A stretch of 64,000 bases of DNA, from positions 569,001-633,000 of the forward strand of contig QVRM01002755.1 in the NCBI GenBank assembly GCA_003439945.1, written 5' to 3'. The position numbers and the translations under genes are program-made. This DNA comes from Dermanyssus gallinae (lineage: Eukaryota > Arthropoda > Arachnida > Mesostigmata > Dermanyssidae). Positions 35,616-47,101 of this stretch are shown piece by piece. A model generated the notes under the pieces. It did not search any database, was not told the origin of the DNA, and saw only the letters and a program-made list of their open reading frames with translations. Within the stretch, counting starts at the first letter, position 1. The number at the start of each line of letters is the position of its first letter.

Positions 35616-38460
35616 GACACGAATAAGCAAGGCTTCCTGAAGGTTGCCAACAAAAAAGGCGCAAGCGAAGTCAGACATACCCTTATGCTGGAATTCCTAA
35701 GGTAGCTAAACAAATAGACGGAGAGCAACCGGACAATAGCAGCAGATAGCAACATTAATGGTCAGCAGTAGTAGTAATATTGCGTAACAGCTAAACTGCA
35801 ACAGAACAAAGCCGGTCCATTATTTGCTAGACGTGCTTGTTATGAGGCATAAAGCTTTGTTGTGTTTGGTAGGCGAGCCCAACAAATCCCTGGTTACAAC
35901 CAAAGGGTGGATGACGGACATAAAAAGAGATTTGTCATAGCAGACGGCCGGATGCAAAAACATGATTCTACAAAACATGGCTGGGGAGAAGCTTCGTAAT
36001 TCTAAAGAGAGTTATCCGTTCCTTGTTCCCAGAGCACAGTGTGTCTGCCATGGAGGACGTTGCGCTAGTGGGCGAGGGTGGGGAGACGGCGCTAGGTAAC
36101 CCGGAAGAAACGGAGCCTAAAACGTGTGTCAACTTGATTCCGGCACTTGCACGTACCAAGGTATTGCGAGCTGCTGAAAGGATTGAGGTTAGAGCAGCAA
36201 AGCAGCTGGCCCAGACGGGATTCTGATAACTGCAGTTCGCCTATAGTTAAGGAATTACCCAAAAGTTGTTGCGACAGTGGCCACGGAGACCCTAAAAGAA
36301 AAGAAGATACCGCCGGCCTGGAAGAAGACTGATTTAGTACTAATCCCTGAAGGAAATTGCTCTTACCGTCCGATCTGTCTCCTGAATACGCTGACCATGA
36401 GCATTGAGGCGATTCTGGAGACGAGACTGTGAACTTTTACGGAAAGATACGGGCTTATTTCTTATTCACAGTATGGATTCCAGAAGAATCGTTCGGTGCT
36501 TTCAGCCGAGCACAGAGTGGTTTTAAAGGCAGAATTGCTGTATATTTTGTCAATGATGACTCGTGATACTCGATGACCCGTATTGCTTGTATTTCATGGC
36601 TTTGGCTTTTGAGAATTAACATAGACCTGTCTGACTAAGAACCCAAATTCCTGCAAGTCGAGTTAGCCTTCTTATTGCATTCGGCAGCCCTATGTCTGAA
36701 CTTGTATTGAATGTTCAAGGAGATCCCGTTTCAGTAAACGCGTGCTCACACCACCAGGGCAGCTACAAAAGGCACCTGTGTGTGTCAGTAACAAGTATCA
36801 CTGCACTTTGCTGATTTTCTTGAAGAACTTGGCACTTACCAGCGACCCTGCATTGTTTGCTGCTTTATAATTGTACGCCTAATTCGGCCACTACAAGTTG
36901 GGCAGTCACGTAAGCGCACAAAAAGCGTAAAAAACCCTTTTCAAGCTAAACCTCAGCCAAGATTTGACGTCCACGGGACTGCTTTTTCGCAGTGCTTCAT
37001 AGATGGGGCCCCATAAATACAAATGTGCAACGGTGAGGCTCGAACCCGCGCACTTATGTGTCGGGGTTCTCCACCTGCACCTAGTGGGTGCAGGTGGAAT
37101 GCACCCACTACACCACCGGACTCGACCGTTAATTGTCGTTGAAGAGCTGTGACTCTACTACATTAGCACAGTAGGTTTAAACTCGTCGGCACGTGGCTAG
37201 ATGGAGTACAGGTATAAATGTTTTTGGAACGCAGAAGTATTATATAGATTTCAACTTAATTTTCACTAATTTGTATATATAAATATTTTTTTACGCTTTG
37301 ACAACCACGCTCGTAATGGGCTAAGTTGATTGTAGCACAGTATCGTTATCGCCTTCCCGTTAAAAAAAAATAAATATATATAGAACTGGAACAGTTGTTA
37401 AATGTCTTGGCTAAGTCCGCGGGGACATAATCACTGGTCCATGCTGGTATTTATCTCTGAAGATATTAATGCAGCATTGGAAACCTGGGGCGCCAGTAAG
37501 GAAAACAAGAGTGATAGACTTATCCTGGATGAAGGAGCAAAAAATGGTTTGGTTAGGTCAACAAGGGAAACACACTGGCTTTTATAGAAACGGGTTGCCT
37601 ATTGACCTTATTATCTGCAAGACCGGGTGCGTGGGCTGAGTTGCAAACTCAAGGGCTGAAAGCAGAACTTGGGTGATAACTATTGTATAGAATTAATTTA
37701 ATTTGTATAACTTCGCTATTTTAGCACTTTGGAGTGGACAATTGTCTCCGCGCGAACGTGTGTTCACGGGTTCTGAGTTGTATAGAAAGCAATGTTACAG
37801 GAAACCGGAAAATCCGGAGGTATAGGCCGACGAGATAGGCCCAGAAACGAAAAACTGCAGAGATTACAGAATTAAGATTAGATTAAAGAAAGGCTAAAAG
37901 TCAGCGCGTTTTGCCGAAAAAAAACACGTGAAAGGCCGTCACGGCATTAAAAAGTACCAAAGTATCCTAAGAGAGTCATTTTAATCGATTTGAGTGAGCG
38001 ATTCATACGGTGTGGGAAGCTCAAGAGGGAAAAGACTGACGAGTACCGCGAGGATATATACTAGGCCCACTGTTGTAGTACCTGACAAATGTCAAGGGAG
38101 CGCGGAACTCACGGCATACGCTGACGATCTAGCAGTCACTCAAAAAGACCCTAACAGATAGCCCCAACCTAATATAATCCGTGGTATTATTGCATGATGT
38201 ACCCGATGGGTAATCGTATCAAGTTGACAGCAGCTAAAGCCATATAAGTAGCAAAGGACATAGCCCGTAGATCCAACAACATTATATAGACCGAGGAAGG
38301 GGAAAAAGAGCTGGTACTATGAATAACCAAAGCAATCATCCTATTTGTGGCACCAGTGTGAATAAAAAAGGCATTGACGCAAAACATCACCATTCAGCTT
38401 CTTTGGAGAGTCTAAAGAGCTCTTGCACTGCGTGTAATTTAAATATATTAAACAGTTAGC
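35616..38460 (+). mobile_element. Decayed LINE remnants downstream of the tandem array
   Basis: Sequence continues the ORF1 (GFLKVANKKGASEVRHTLM). Broken RT pieces follow: IPPAWKKTDLVLIPEGNCSY, RPICLLNTLT and SQYGFQKNRSV (36320-36500). An endonuclease-like piece (DINAALETWGASKENKSDR, then LPIDLIICKTGC) lies at 37455-37630, and ELTAYADDLAVTQKD (YADD box) at 38105-38155. The RT-EN-RT order shows at least two elements or a rearrangement. A minus-strand SINE A (36945-37128) is nested within. Confidence 0.68.
36945..37128 (-). repeat. SINE family A, minus-strand copy nested in LINE remnants
   Basis: Read on minus: A box gtggtgtagtgggtgcattc, B box gggttcgagcc, and the family body (catttgtatttatgggg, ggctgaggtt). 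Between the boxes it carries an extra perfect 10-bp hairpin (ccacctgcac / gtgcaggtgg, 37070-37096) absent from other copies. Confidence 0.78.
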
Positions 38461-38967
38461 ATGCTTGCAGCACTGATCCTTGCTGGAACAATCGCATGGG
38501 ATCGCAAGGCAAATAAAAAAGAGGTTTTATGAATATCCCCGTTCGAGCGTTTACTGCTTTCGTGACATAGCCCTGCAGGTTCTTAGATGTTCGGGAGGAA
38601 GGCCGATGAGGGCGCGTGCCAAGATGTCGTTGAAAGCTACATGTCTGAAACGCCGTTTTGCGCTATGGATACATTGGCGCTATGGAGAGTCTAATTTGTA
38701 CCTGCATATACACAAGTGAGTGTATACCACCGGTGTTCCGAGTCGCAGGCCAGCACCAATAAGGATAATGCCCGTGAGTCCTAAGCCACCTTTAGCGATA
38801 GGCATTCTGTCTAGTCGTTCAGCTCATGTATAAACATATAAATATGCGTAAAAAATATGCGTGTCTCACGCCATTACTCGTAGGGGAGTCAACGATAGAT
38901 TACATCGAAGGCAGTGGCTACGTCTAATCACATAAACAAACTCTTTGCTTGGCGAACGGTTAAATGG

Positions 38968-39005
<38 letters not shown>

Positions 39006-39033
39006 CGTGACATGACAAACATGGAAGGCTTAC
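38461..39033. other. Intronic stretch before the TM5/loop 3 exon, with (TA)n
   Basis: (TA)n at about 38971-39003, 31 bp past the exon's donor on the gene strand. A 79-codon frame at 38480-38719 is not recognised. Confidence 0.5.
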
Positions 39034-39116
39034 CGAAATTGCTTGTTTTCAACAGTGACGCATTTGACCCTCGTGACTAGGATGCGAATGATGTTCATTA
39101 GAAAGAAAAAGTTGAT
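39034..39116 (-). CDS. Pdfr: Class B GPCR mini-exon: end of TM5 and intracellular loop 3
   Basis: This 83-nt exon was found by looking for the segment missing between TM5 and TM6. Between the acceptor gtcgtattttcag and the donor cg/gtaagc it encodes INFFFLMNIIRILVTRVK and then CVTVENKQF plus two bases. N-F-x-F-L-x-N-I-I-R-I-L-V is the standard class B TM5/loop 3 junction. The last two bases (CG) plus the first base of the next exon (G) make Arg, giving QFRKAIKATLLL, the expected entry to TM6. Phase 0 in, phase 2 out. It has no overlapping long frame and is easily missed by gene callers. The following intron is 19.5 kb. Confidence 0.87.
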
Positions 39117-40177
39117 CTGAAAATACGACACACACGCACATATACACATTATGAGTTAGGCAAGGCACCCAAAGAGAGAGCAAGGCACCGTTATCCAGCG
39201 TCCTCTTATGTATTACCGTAGTGCGTAGGAAGCAAGGCCGTGTAAAAACAATAGAACCTCACCGCCGACGACGAAACATTCAACGTCCAACGTTTTAGGC
39301 AAGTGCAAGAAACAGACAGACAGGATTCTAACGAGGAGGAATCGAGAAACGATCGGAGGATGCAACATTCTACGCAAACGCACGCCTATGAAACGATAAG
39401 CACTAATCTGCCATTCGAGTTTGGCCACTCTCGCTGGCCACACGTGATAGTGATTAGAGTGAGATTTAACCTGACACAAGTGAGGGAAGAGCGTCCTGCT
39501 GTATACAAATACTCCGCACTTTACATGCTTATAAAAAAATAAAAATGCCCGTATATATGCATCTATGGCTCTCTAGCCTTTGTTCCCATACAGTTACGTA
39601 CACTATATCAGTCGATGATGTACTAGATGGGTAATCGTTCGGAATGCATCCTCCACGCAAGTATATCGTTAACATGCTATCTAAGTTGGAGTGTATTTTT
39701 TGCGTCTTTTTTTCGTTTTGCTTGATCTACTGCGGAGACAATTCTTATTTGCATAAGGCAATAGATCATACACAGGATCGATTGGTTACGTCAGGTTCTG
39801 CGCTTCTAAAGTTCTTGGCGTGCCCTATCACGAAGTTGGGACACAGAGGTTTATTGAGCAAATAATACGATTCGTAACTGGCAAGACAAGCTGCGTTGAT
39901 GAGCGTTTGGGCAAAATGACTGCTGTATTTAAGAAGTCAGCTTGGATGTATAAAAGTTAGCGGTTCTATGTTCACAAAATTTTTCAAAGTGCAAACATTG
40001 AAAGTGAGAATGTTCTTTTTTTTTTCTCTAAGCACCTAGAGGCGTAACGTGTTTGCGACTTAAGGTATCGTATTATTCTTCATGCGTTATATGTACGCAT
40101 ATCAGACTGTCGTTCTTATGTATGTCTATATACATACTCGACTATATATATATATATATATATATTATTACGGATTA
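39117..40177. other. Intronic stretch, nothing recognised
   Basis: Unique-looking sequence with a short (TA)n at about 40142-40166. Overlapping small frames at 39213-39542 have no family motif. Confidence 0.45.
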
Positions 40178-40235
40178 TCAGGCCAGATTGTACCTACATG
40201 AAGAAGTATCATTTAGTCCAACGACAGAGACAATG

Positions 40236-40240
<5 letters not shown>
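40178..40240 (+). repeat. Dispersed repeat, copy 1 of 2
   Basis: aggccagattgtacctacatgaagaagtatcatttagtccaacgacagagacaatgcta recurs, slightly diverged, at 41964-42027. Both lie near (TA)n tracts in the same intron. No coding motif. Confidence 0.65.
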
Positions 40241-40277
<37 letters not shown>

Positions 40278-40624
40278 GTAGACCTACATTGATTGCTTTG
40301 GCAAAACTGACTCCCCCTTACACCGCACGTACAACCTCCGGGAGGCTGACGACCTAGGGCACTGTTTCAAACATCGTGGTTCTTACACGTGTCCAATACT
40401 AATTAATAACTACTCTCTATTATTATACTACTAATTCACGGTGAATAAACAATTCAATAAGTACTCTCTCGGAATCTATGACTCGGAAGTCCTCTAATAT
40501 GCCGAGCTCCTGTAGAGGCGCTTCTCAAGTACCATGTGCCCTGCTATGGCTATGGTAAGAAGATTTCACTGAATTTGTCCTAGAAGCAAAATAATCGCCG
40601 CACAAAGCCAGGGTAAAGTAATAC

Positions 40625-40800
40625 AAAGATAATGTTCTGCCAGGTAAAGTTCTGCCAAGGTTAGGTAAGATAACGAGAACGTTTTGCCCTCGATAAGGGA
40701 CAAAGAGGGCGGCTTTTTTGATCGGTTTGTGAGTCCTACTCTATCGTGGCCTCAGAAAGGACACCCAGTGTGCATCACGCATTTTATCAGGTTATCTGCC
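40625..40800 (+). repeat. Dispersed repeat sharing a block with 50575-50700
   Basis: Both contain gtgagtcc.ac.ct..cg.ggcc, then tgtgcatca.g.attttac/atc near the end, in the same order. Probably an old short interspersed element of unknown class. Confidence 0.45.
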
Positions 40801-42131
40801 TAACAATATGGGGGCAATATAATACAAGATACAACTATGTTGCGATGACATCCTACTGGATTAACGTACCGTCACGCTATGGCTACCACACGGGTGTTTT
40901 TTTCTCGATCTGGCACCGTCAACCGGAGTAGCATAAACAATCTTGGATTAGATTGATTTAATGCACAACGATCTCCATACAACAACAAACGTTTGCAACA
41001 CTTGCATCAGTTAAATAAGTTCTGTTCTCATTTAGGGCGATTGACGACATTGTGGCATCCGTTTCAAGACCTACTAGGAAAAATCCTTTTAGTACGACCA
41101 AAACATTCCTCCGTTATGCTGCCTCCTGTCGGCAGGACGAGATGCGCCGAGACGACCGTCAGGAGAAGATGCTGGAGAGCCCATCATAGAATTGTTTAGG
41201 GTTTTTCAAAAAAAAAGGAGCGAAAATCTGTTAGGGCAGCGGCCGCTGTCTTGCCAGAGCTCGGGGTCACCTAAGTGTGCCCCCAAGTAACTACAATTGA
41301 GGAAAAAACGCAGTCCCAATGTGCACTGGTGTCGATAAGTGAGGCGGATCAACCGCAACTATCGACTGATTCGTCATAGCTTGTGAAATTAGTTAGCAGG
41401 CAAGTACGGTGAAATACGATTAACTTTGCACCTCGTCGTCGGAGAGCGGTGCAAATGAGGACGAACGTGTTGTATACTAAGATACCCCACAGCGCTAGAA
41501 GGTAAAGTGTGAGGCCAGAATGTCTTTTCCCAGACGTAGAGCAGCTTAAAGTTCCGCTTCCTTGACATGATTCGTTAGTACAAGCGGTGGAAAGAAGTCA
41601 TTGTATGTTCTAGTGGACCATTGCTTATATAATCGCAGTTCTATCATTAGTGCTATGTTTGAACGACCGTCAATCAGGCCGACGCAGAGCGGACGCATCG
41701 CTAAGTTATTAATGTCAACGCTGTTGATCAAGATGTTGATTTAGTTCAGCTTATTTCACTCTAACAACGTTAAAGATTGCAATTTTGTCCCAAAAAAATA
41801 ATCTTCCTAAATTCCAACTATACGTGGTGTTAACGTAAAACATTACGGCTTCTCCCTCGTATGGCATTTAGGTTTAATCCTTGTACTGGTGAAACTGCAG
41901 GGATAGGTTTAGCTTTTTCATTTTATGTCAGACCTATTATGCATTTTTCGGAAGTAGATGGCAAATCAGGTCAGATTGTACCTACATAAAGAAGTATCAA
42001 CTAGTCCAGCGACAAAGACATTGCTAGCCTTTTGCAACGTAATCTGGATGAAAAAGGCTTAACAAGTTTCAACAGATGTGTGGACTTGCTGCAAAAACAA
42101 CAACAAAAAGAGGTACGATCTTTACGATATA

Positions 42132-42162
<31 letters not shown>

Positions 42163-42236
42163 GATTAACTTGCACGTTATTGGGTAGTTCGAGCGTTACT
42201 TCAAAATAGAAAAGTTTTCTTGAGTGGTTTACTTAC

Positions 42237-42370
42237 AAGTAGCACAATGAGCTTAGGGACGGTAAGCAACCACACGACGTCATACGAACGGTACCCTTCC
42301 CAGCACGTCGAGTCCGGTAAGGCCTCCTGCATTTTGACACCCCACGCAACAATCAGAATGAGCGGGACAC
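42237..42370 (-). CDS. Pdfr: Class B GPCR exon: TM4, extracellular loop 2, start of TM5
   Basis: This 134-nt exon (two bases plus 44 codons) encodes VPLILIVAWGV (TM4). Extracellular loop 2 follows with DSTCWEGY, whose Cys-Trp pair is conserved across class B; the Cys is the disulfide partner of the TM3 Cys. The exon closes with VVWLLTVPKLIVLL, the Pro-containing start of TM5. The acceptor is aatgtcgcag and the donor ctt/gtaagt is a consensus site, phase 0. Residues read past the donor (VSKPLKK...) have no family similarity, which supports the splice. Confidence 0.88.
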
Positions 42371-42469
42371 CTGCGACATTGTATCGGTAACAAACGAAAA
42401 CGAAAACCATTAGCTAGTAGCAAAAGCAACAGCGTTTGAAAAACGAATACATCTAGTCTATAATATATA

Positions 42470-42721
42470 CAGGGTGTTTGGAAAAGTTTTTTTTAGCGTA
42501 ATACGGAATTGTAGAGCTCGTTGAACAAACACGTTTTCCAATAGCACAACAGCACATTTTATGCTCCTATGTTGGGCAAACCCACTAGTGTCACAAATTG
42601 AAGTAATTTAACTCTCATTCCAAAACAAGACTTCTCAGAAACCATGTTTTATTGGAAAAAATATTTGCTTTAACGAGCTCTACAATTCCGTACTACGCTG
42701 AAAAAAACTTGTCCAATTACC

Positions 42722-42724
<3 letters not shown>
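42470..42724. mobile_element. 255-bp MITE with imperfect terminal inverted repeats
   Basis: The left end cagggtgtttggaaaag and right end cttgtccaattaccctg are inverted. Inner arms also pair (acggaattgtagagctcgtt against aacgagctctacaattccgt). It is flanked by ta on both sides and by a (TA)n tract on the right. It has no coding capacity. Confidence 0.82.
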
Positions 42725-42756
<32 letters not shown>

Positions 42757-42800
42757 AAAATAGGGGCATCTCTCAAATAGCAGCTGTAAAAACAACAACG

Positions 42801-42831
<31 letters not shown>

Positions 42832-42929
42832 AAGCGACAGAACGCATTAATTAAAATAAAGAGACAACAAACGCATATAGTAGTGGGAGTTAGATGATAA
42901 TGCACCATCTCTTTTTACTTTGGCATCTG

Positions 42930-43095
42930 TGATCCCCTTTTTTTGTCTGATCATGGCCGATTATAATCCACCCCGGCATTCACCTTGTCCAAACTGGACA
43001 CTATGACAATCAATTTAGGAGCGGCCGGCTCTAGTCTTGAACCCACGACCTCCCGAATGCAAAGCAATAGCTTTGCCACTGAGTCACCTGAATAG
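42930..43095 (-). repeat. SINE family B, full minus-strand copy
   Basis: Head on minus: ggtgactcagtggcaaagct, cattcgggagg, gtgggttcaagac. Its tail reads ccgctcctaaattgattgtc, caaggtgaatgccggggtgg, attataatcggccatgatca, matching the RLE-LINE 3' end at 25752-25820. Confidence 0.8.
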
Positions 43096-43152
43096 AAGCA
43101 CTTTAAGGATATTAAACGACCAATACACTTATTACATAAATATGTGTATATT

Positions 43153-43187
<35 letters not shown>

Positions 43188-43494
43188 CTTTTGTATATTT
43201 ATTTTGAGGCAAAAACTTGTATCTCTCTATCTCTCTATATATATATATATATATATATTCACTGTCTTCACACTGACGTTCCATGGATAATTAAAGTTGA
43301 GTGTAGCTCAGCAGCTCTCTTCTTATAATTCCTAACTACAGTAGGCTTAAGTTAAAGCAGAACCAAGAGCTGTTGCACAATAAAAAAAAGTAACTCTTGG
43401 GTTGTCGTACGCTCGTAGTCTGCTTATCATCTCAGCTACAGTTAAGCTACCAACAAAAAACTACGCCAGTTTAAAACTGTAACTTGTGGCTTAC

Positions 43495-43651
43495 CCCATC
43501 CTATGAGGTAATATAGTTTGAAGGGCGCCTCCTGTTGAAAGATCGACGTCGTGATGCGCGAATGCAGTTGAATGCCTTCGACGAACATCCAGTTTACCGA
43601 CGCCATCGACGAATAGAGCTGGACGCACAGGGAAATCTTACATGCGGTCGG
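43495..43651 (-). CDS. Pdfr: Class B GPCR exon: TM3 to start of TM4
   Basis: This 157-nt exon (52 codons plus one base) begins PTACKISLC, with the conserved TM3 Cys that pairs with extracellular loop 2. It runs through TM3 with the family hallmark NWMFVEGIQLHSR, which holds the tetrad Glu. Loop 2 inside the cell reads ITTSIFQQEAPFKLYY, then IGWG opens TM4. The acceptor is gcttatttgcag. The donor g/gtaagc leaves one base, which with the next exon makes Gly, giving the class B signature IGWGVP. The motif LHSR..T..IF....PFK.YY.IGWG is the main reason I favour a PDF receptor over calcitonin-, CRF- or PTH-like receptors. That assignment rests on motif knowledge without an alignment. Confidence 0.9.
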
Positions 43652-44587
43652 CTGCAAATAAGCCGAAACAATAAATGTAGATGTTGTAGCACATGTGTGC
43701 ACATATTGTGGTTGTGACACAGGTAGCAACGGTGTGCTACAATCTGTCCCGTGCACAAGAAACACTTATCGACGTGTTCAGCCAGCGGCGACAGCGAAGT
43801 GGTTCCCACGCGGCGCTTGTAATGTACCTGCATACGCGGCTAGATTGTAGTAGTTTGCGAGAAAAGCCCTATTCATGCGAATGTCCTTACTTCGCTAATC
43901 GCCAGGGAGACAACTCGTAAGCTGATAGCACATATGTAGCAACAAAAAAAAGAGATCTCTCGTCACACAGGAATTAGAGCTCTGGCCTTCTTCAGTTAAC
44001 TTAGTGCAAATTCCGCCCAAAACAAACATTACAATCAGGAACAGTTTTAACAGCGGTAGCAGGCAGCCTGCAGAGAGAAAAATTACGTTCCAGCCGTCTA
44101 TAGTAGAGTCCGTCGAAATTTGGCATAAGTTCATTTTTACAGGGATACGAAAACGTGTATTAAGGTGGGGAGTGTTAGGAGCGAGTCGAAGGTGAAGTGA
44201 AAATAAAAAACATGTATTAAGCCCTGTATCGTAAGATGAGATCTTACTGGGCTGGGTATTCTCACAATTAACGCAATAACGTTGTCATTCTTATCCTAGT
44301 ACCAACCTCTTTAGTATATAATCAGAAAAGTGTGTTCAGTTCTAAGACATCCAACGTAAGCCACCGTAACAGCCGCACATATAGAAATAAATTGATGCAA
44401 AATTAAATTCACGAATGAGACTAGGTTTGCTGTATGTATCGAAATCCGAGTAAGTGAGACGATTTCTTTCAGATATTCCGCTACTTTTGCACGACATTGC
44501 TACCTTAATGTCGTCACTGTCAACGCAAAGCCCGTAGCCTTAGAAAAAGCTTTTCGAACAATAATTTAAAGTAGCCAGTAGTTCATA

Positions 44588-44869
44588 CTAGCGCCGAAAA
44601 TTTCTCACACTTTCACTAGTGGGTGCGGTCAAAAGCCTTGACGCAGTTAGTATAAATTGTATACCATCTTTCTCCAAAGCACGCTTTATCTCTGAAGAAA
44701 AGAAACTTAGGCCTAGGACCTCAAGATTTCTTCGAAGCGCAACCTCTTCTGCCGGCAGTGCACGGCAGTGACTAGGTTTCAAAGGTCTCTCAGATAGATT
44801 TTGATTTCGTACGGGCGCTTTTTGACCTTCTGACACCACTGTCTCAAGGTAAATGTACGCTGCCGACAA
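44588..44869 (-). other. Unidentified 93-codon minus-strand frame
   Basis: It encodes a protein-like sequence (contains EEVALRRNLEVLGLSFFSS and IKRALEKDGIQF) of more ordinary composition than its surroundings. I find no family motif and no splice pair linking it to the receptor. It could be a relic of an unrecognised transposon, since an RLE-LINE tail and a SINE follow within 450 bp. Confidence 0.3.
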
Positions 44870-45024
44870 ATGTACAACGCTAAATATACGCTAAATATCT
44901 GCTATAACGCTATAAGTGCCTGTTGTGCGCCGCCTGCACTCTTTCCACCACAATACGAGTGCAGCAAGTTCAACGTGCGGTCAAGTTCCTTCAATCAATA
45001 CGGCTGTCCTTAAGACCACCTCAG

Positions 45025-45170
45025 ACCTCCACAGAGTCGGTAAGCAGTTAAACCTTGCAACTGGTGATAAGCGATCTGCAGGTTTCTTGAGACAACGTCT
45101 CGATCTCGACGTTCAACGCGGGAATGCTGCGTCCGTCCGGGGCACACTGCTAATGTGGTCTCAGACTCAA
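45025..45170 (+). mobile_element. RLE-type LINE, extreme 3' fragment
   Basis: It encodes ATGDKRSAGFLRQRLDLD then VQRGNAASVRGTLLMWS, closely matching the end of the 8340-9060 copy (LNLDIQRGNAASLRGTLL). About 60 bp separate it from the SINE A at 45231. Confidence 0.75.
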
Positions 45171-45225
45171 GGCTGCTGGTGTGCCCACTTGAGCACAACT
45201 TGTGACACGGCTTGTTGTTCGATTG

Positions 45226-45405
45226 TCGAGCCCGGTGGCGTGGTGGGTGCATTCGTCTGCGCCTCGTGACGTGGGGAGGAGACACATAGGTGCGCGGGTT
45301 CGAGCCCCACCGTTGCACTTTTGTATTTATGGGGGTCCGCCTGTGAAACAATGCGAAAAGCAGTCCCCTGGACGCTAAATCTTGGCTGAGAGTCAGCCCC
45401 GAAAA
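45226..45405 (+). repeat. SINE family A, well-preserved copy
   Basis: gcccggtggcgtggtgggtg (A box), gaggagacacataggtgcgc, gggttcgagcccc (B box), and the body through gctgagagtcagccccgaaaa. It is the most complete copy in the window and a good reference for the family. Confidence 0.82.
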
Positions 45406-47064
45406 TATTCTTTTTTGTTGTTGTTTGTTGACTATTGCGTCGTCTTTGCACAGTAGTCGTTCAGTCGGGCTGATTGATCCATGTGAGGCACAATCTATCT
45501 ATTCTACTCACTGCCCCGTACGTATAGTGGGTCCATAATCTCGGTCGATTTTGCTTGGCTAGTGCCGCTGTCGTCCTCTGCTGGGCTCCGATTTTTGATG
45601 CTGTTGCGCTGTTTCTACCTTCCTATCGTCGTCGTATGCTGTTAGGTCGATCGAGACCTTTCAACAAGGTTGGTTTCGCTTAGAAAGCAAATTAAATGGC
45701 CAGCGACCTGACCTGACCTGGCCAGACGAGATAGCTGACGGCATTCTTTGGTAGTTGCACTACCACCACTAATCCAGCGCAACCCAGTCAATCTTCTAGC
45801 GGCCTCCATTAAAAATAGGACGGTCACCGATGCCCGATTCGGCATGCGTTTTTCTCGCCCTTCGACACAGGTGACAGCGGTGTGTCTTTGTGCTCTCCGC
45901 CCCCCCCCCCCCAAGTTATTCTGAGCTCCCATGGCAAGTGGTTGCTTCTGTCGACATTGCTACCCTGTGATACTGAGCAGAGAAACGTTAGTGAGTGTGG
46001 GCGTAAGACCAAAAAAAGAGTACTTTTTTTGTCTTTCTGTCCCTCGTCCTATATGCCTCTTCCCTCTTTTACTTCAAACGGCCTCGTCCTAATCTCCGCG
46101 ACGGCAGCGTCATCGTCCGTCCGTCCGTTTCCGATGTGTTAACCGAGCTTAACTTTCATTCTCACGCAACCCCCTATGCAGATTCGAGGCCGATCATGAG
46201 CCTCGGCAACGGATCTTGCCTTTCTGTAGTTAGGGCATCGGATCGTGGTGTTTTTACTCAGTATGCTCAGACGCATCATCCATGCTTACTAAGTTTAGAT
46301 GCACATCACAAATGAAAGGTCACCAGTGCAGTGGAAGGACTCACGCTAACACAGAGTGGTTCGTCTTTTACCTGCTCTCATACCCTTGTATACAGTACGT
46401 TTGTAAGGCAAATAAACAAGCACTATACATATATATATAATGTTTTTTTCATAGCTGGCATTTTATATCATTTCGAATTTATAGGATAGTGGCGACTCTC
46501 ATATTCAATGTCACACGAAGCGCTAATAGTTTTTTTTAATTACAGCCTTGTTTGCAACGTTTAAGAAAGATCACTTAAAGAAAAGATAAATGCTTCCGGA
46601 AACGAACCCTTGACTACTAATGTCAGAGTCGCCGACCGCTTCGACCCAGCGATAAAACAAATTTATTATGAGCTGTGCTGTTTGGTCAGCAAATCGTTTT
46701 CTAAATATTTGCTTTTACGTTTGAAGTGTCTGCCTGCAAAAAATCGCTGCTACGTCAATCGAACGCAGTCGAACACATGAGCTTGGATGTACCCCACTAG
46801 AATCTATGAAGTGTCAAGAAGTTCTCCTAGCCGAATAATAGGTCGTGAAACGGGCAGATACTGGGCAGATACTTCTAAGCCAACCCCTTATATGTCGTAA
46901 ACAATAAATTTAGTTATCCTATATTGACCTAGTACTGAAATCCTGTAAAGTTTTTTAAATGTCTGGCCAGATAGCGGCCATGGTATAAACCAACGCTAAA
47001 GTAGAACGCTACCACTTACTAATTATGAAATTTCAAATCAGTCCGTTGGCACGGAATGCTATGA

Positions 47065-47099
<35 letters not shown>
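45406..47099. other. Intronic stretch, nothing recognised
   Basis: Contains a poly(C) run near 45899-45912 and (TA)n at about 47068-47100. A 96-codon minus frame at 45642-45932 is unassigned. Confidence 0.45.

Positions 47100-47101
<2 letters not shown>

Noticed and set aside
38187..38393. Hydrophobic minus-strand frame considered as a receptor transmembrane exon
   Set aside because: It is antisense to decayed LINE RT sequence and the TM5 exon was found with exact splice phase at 39034-39116.
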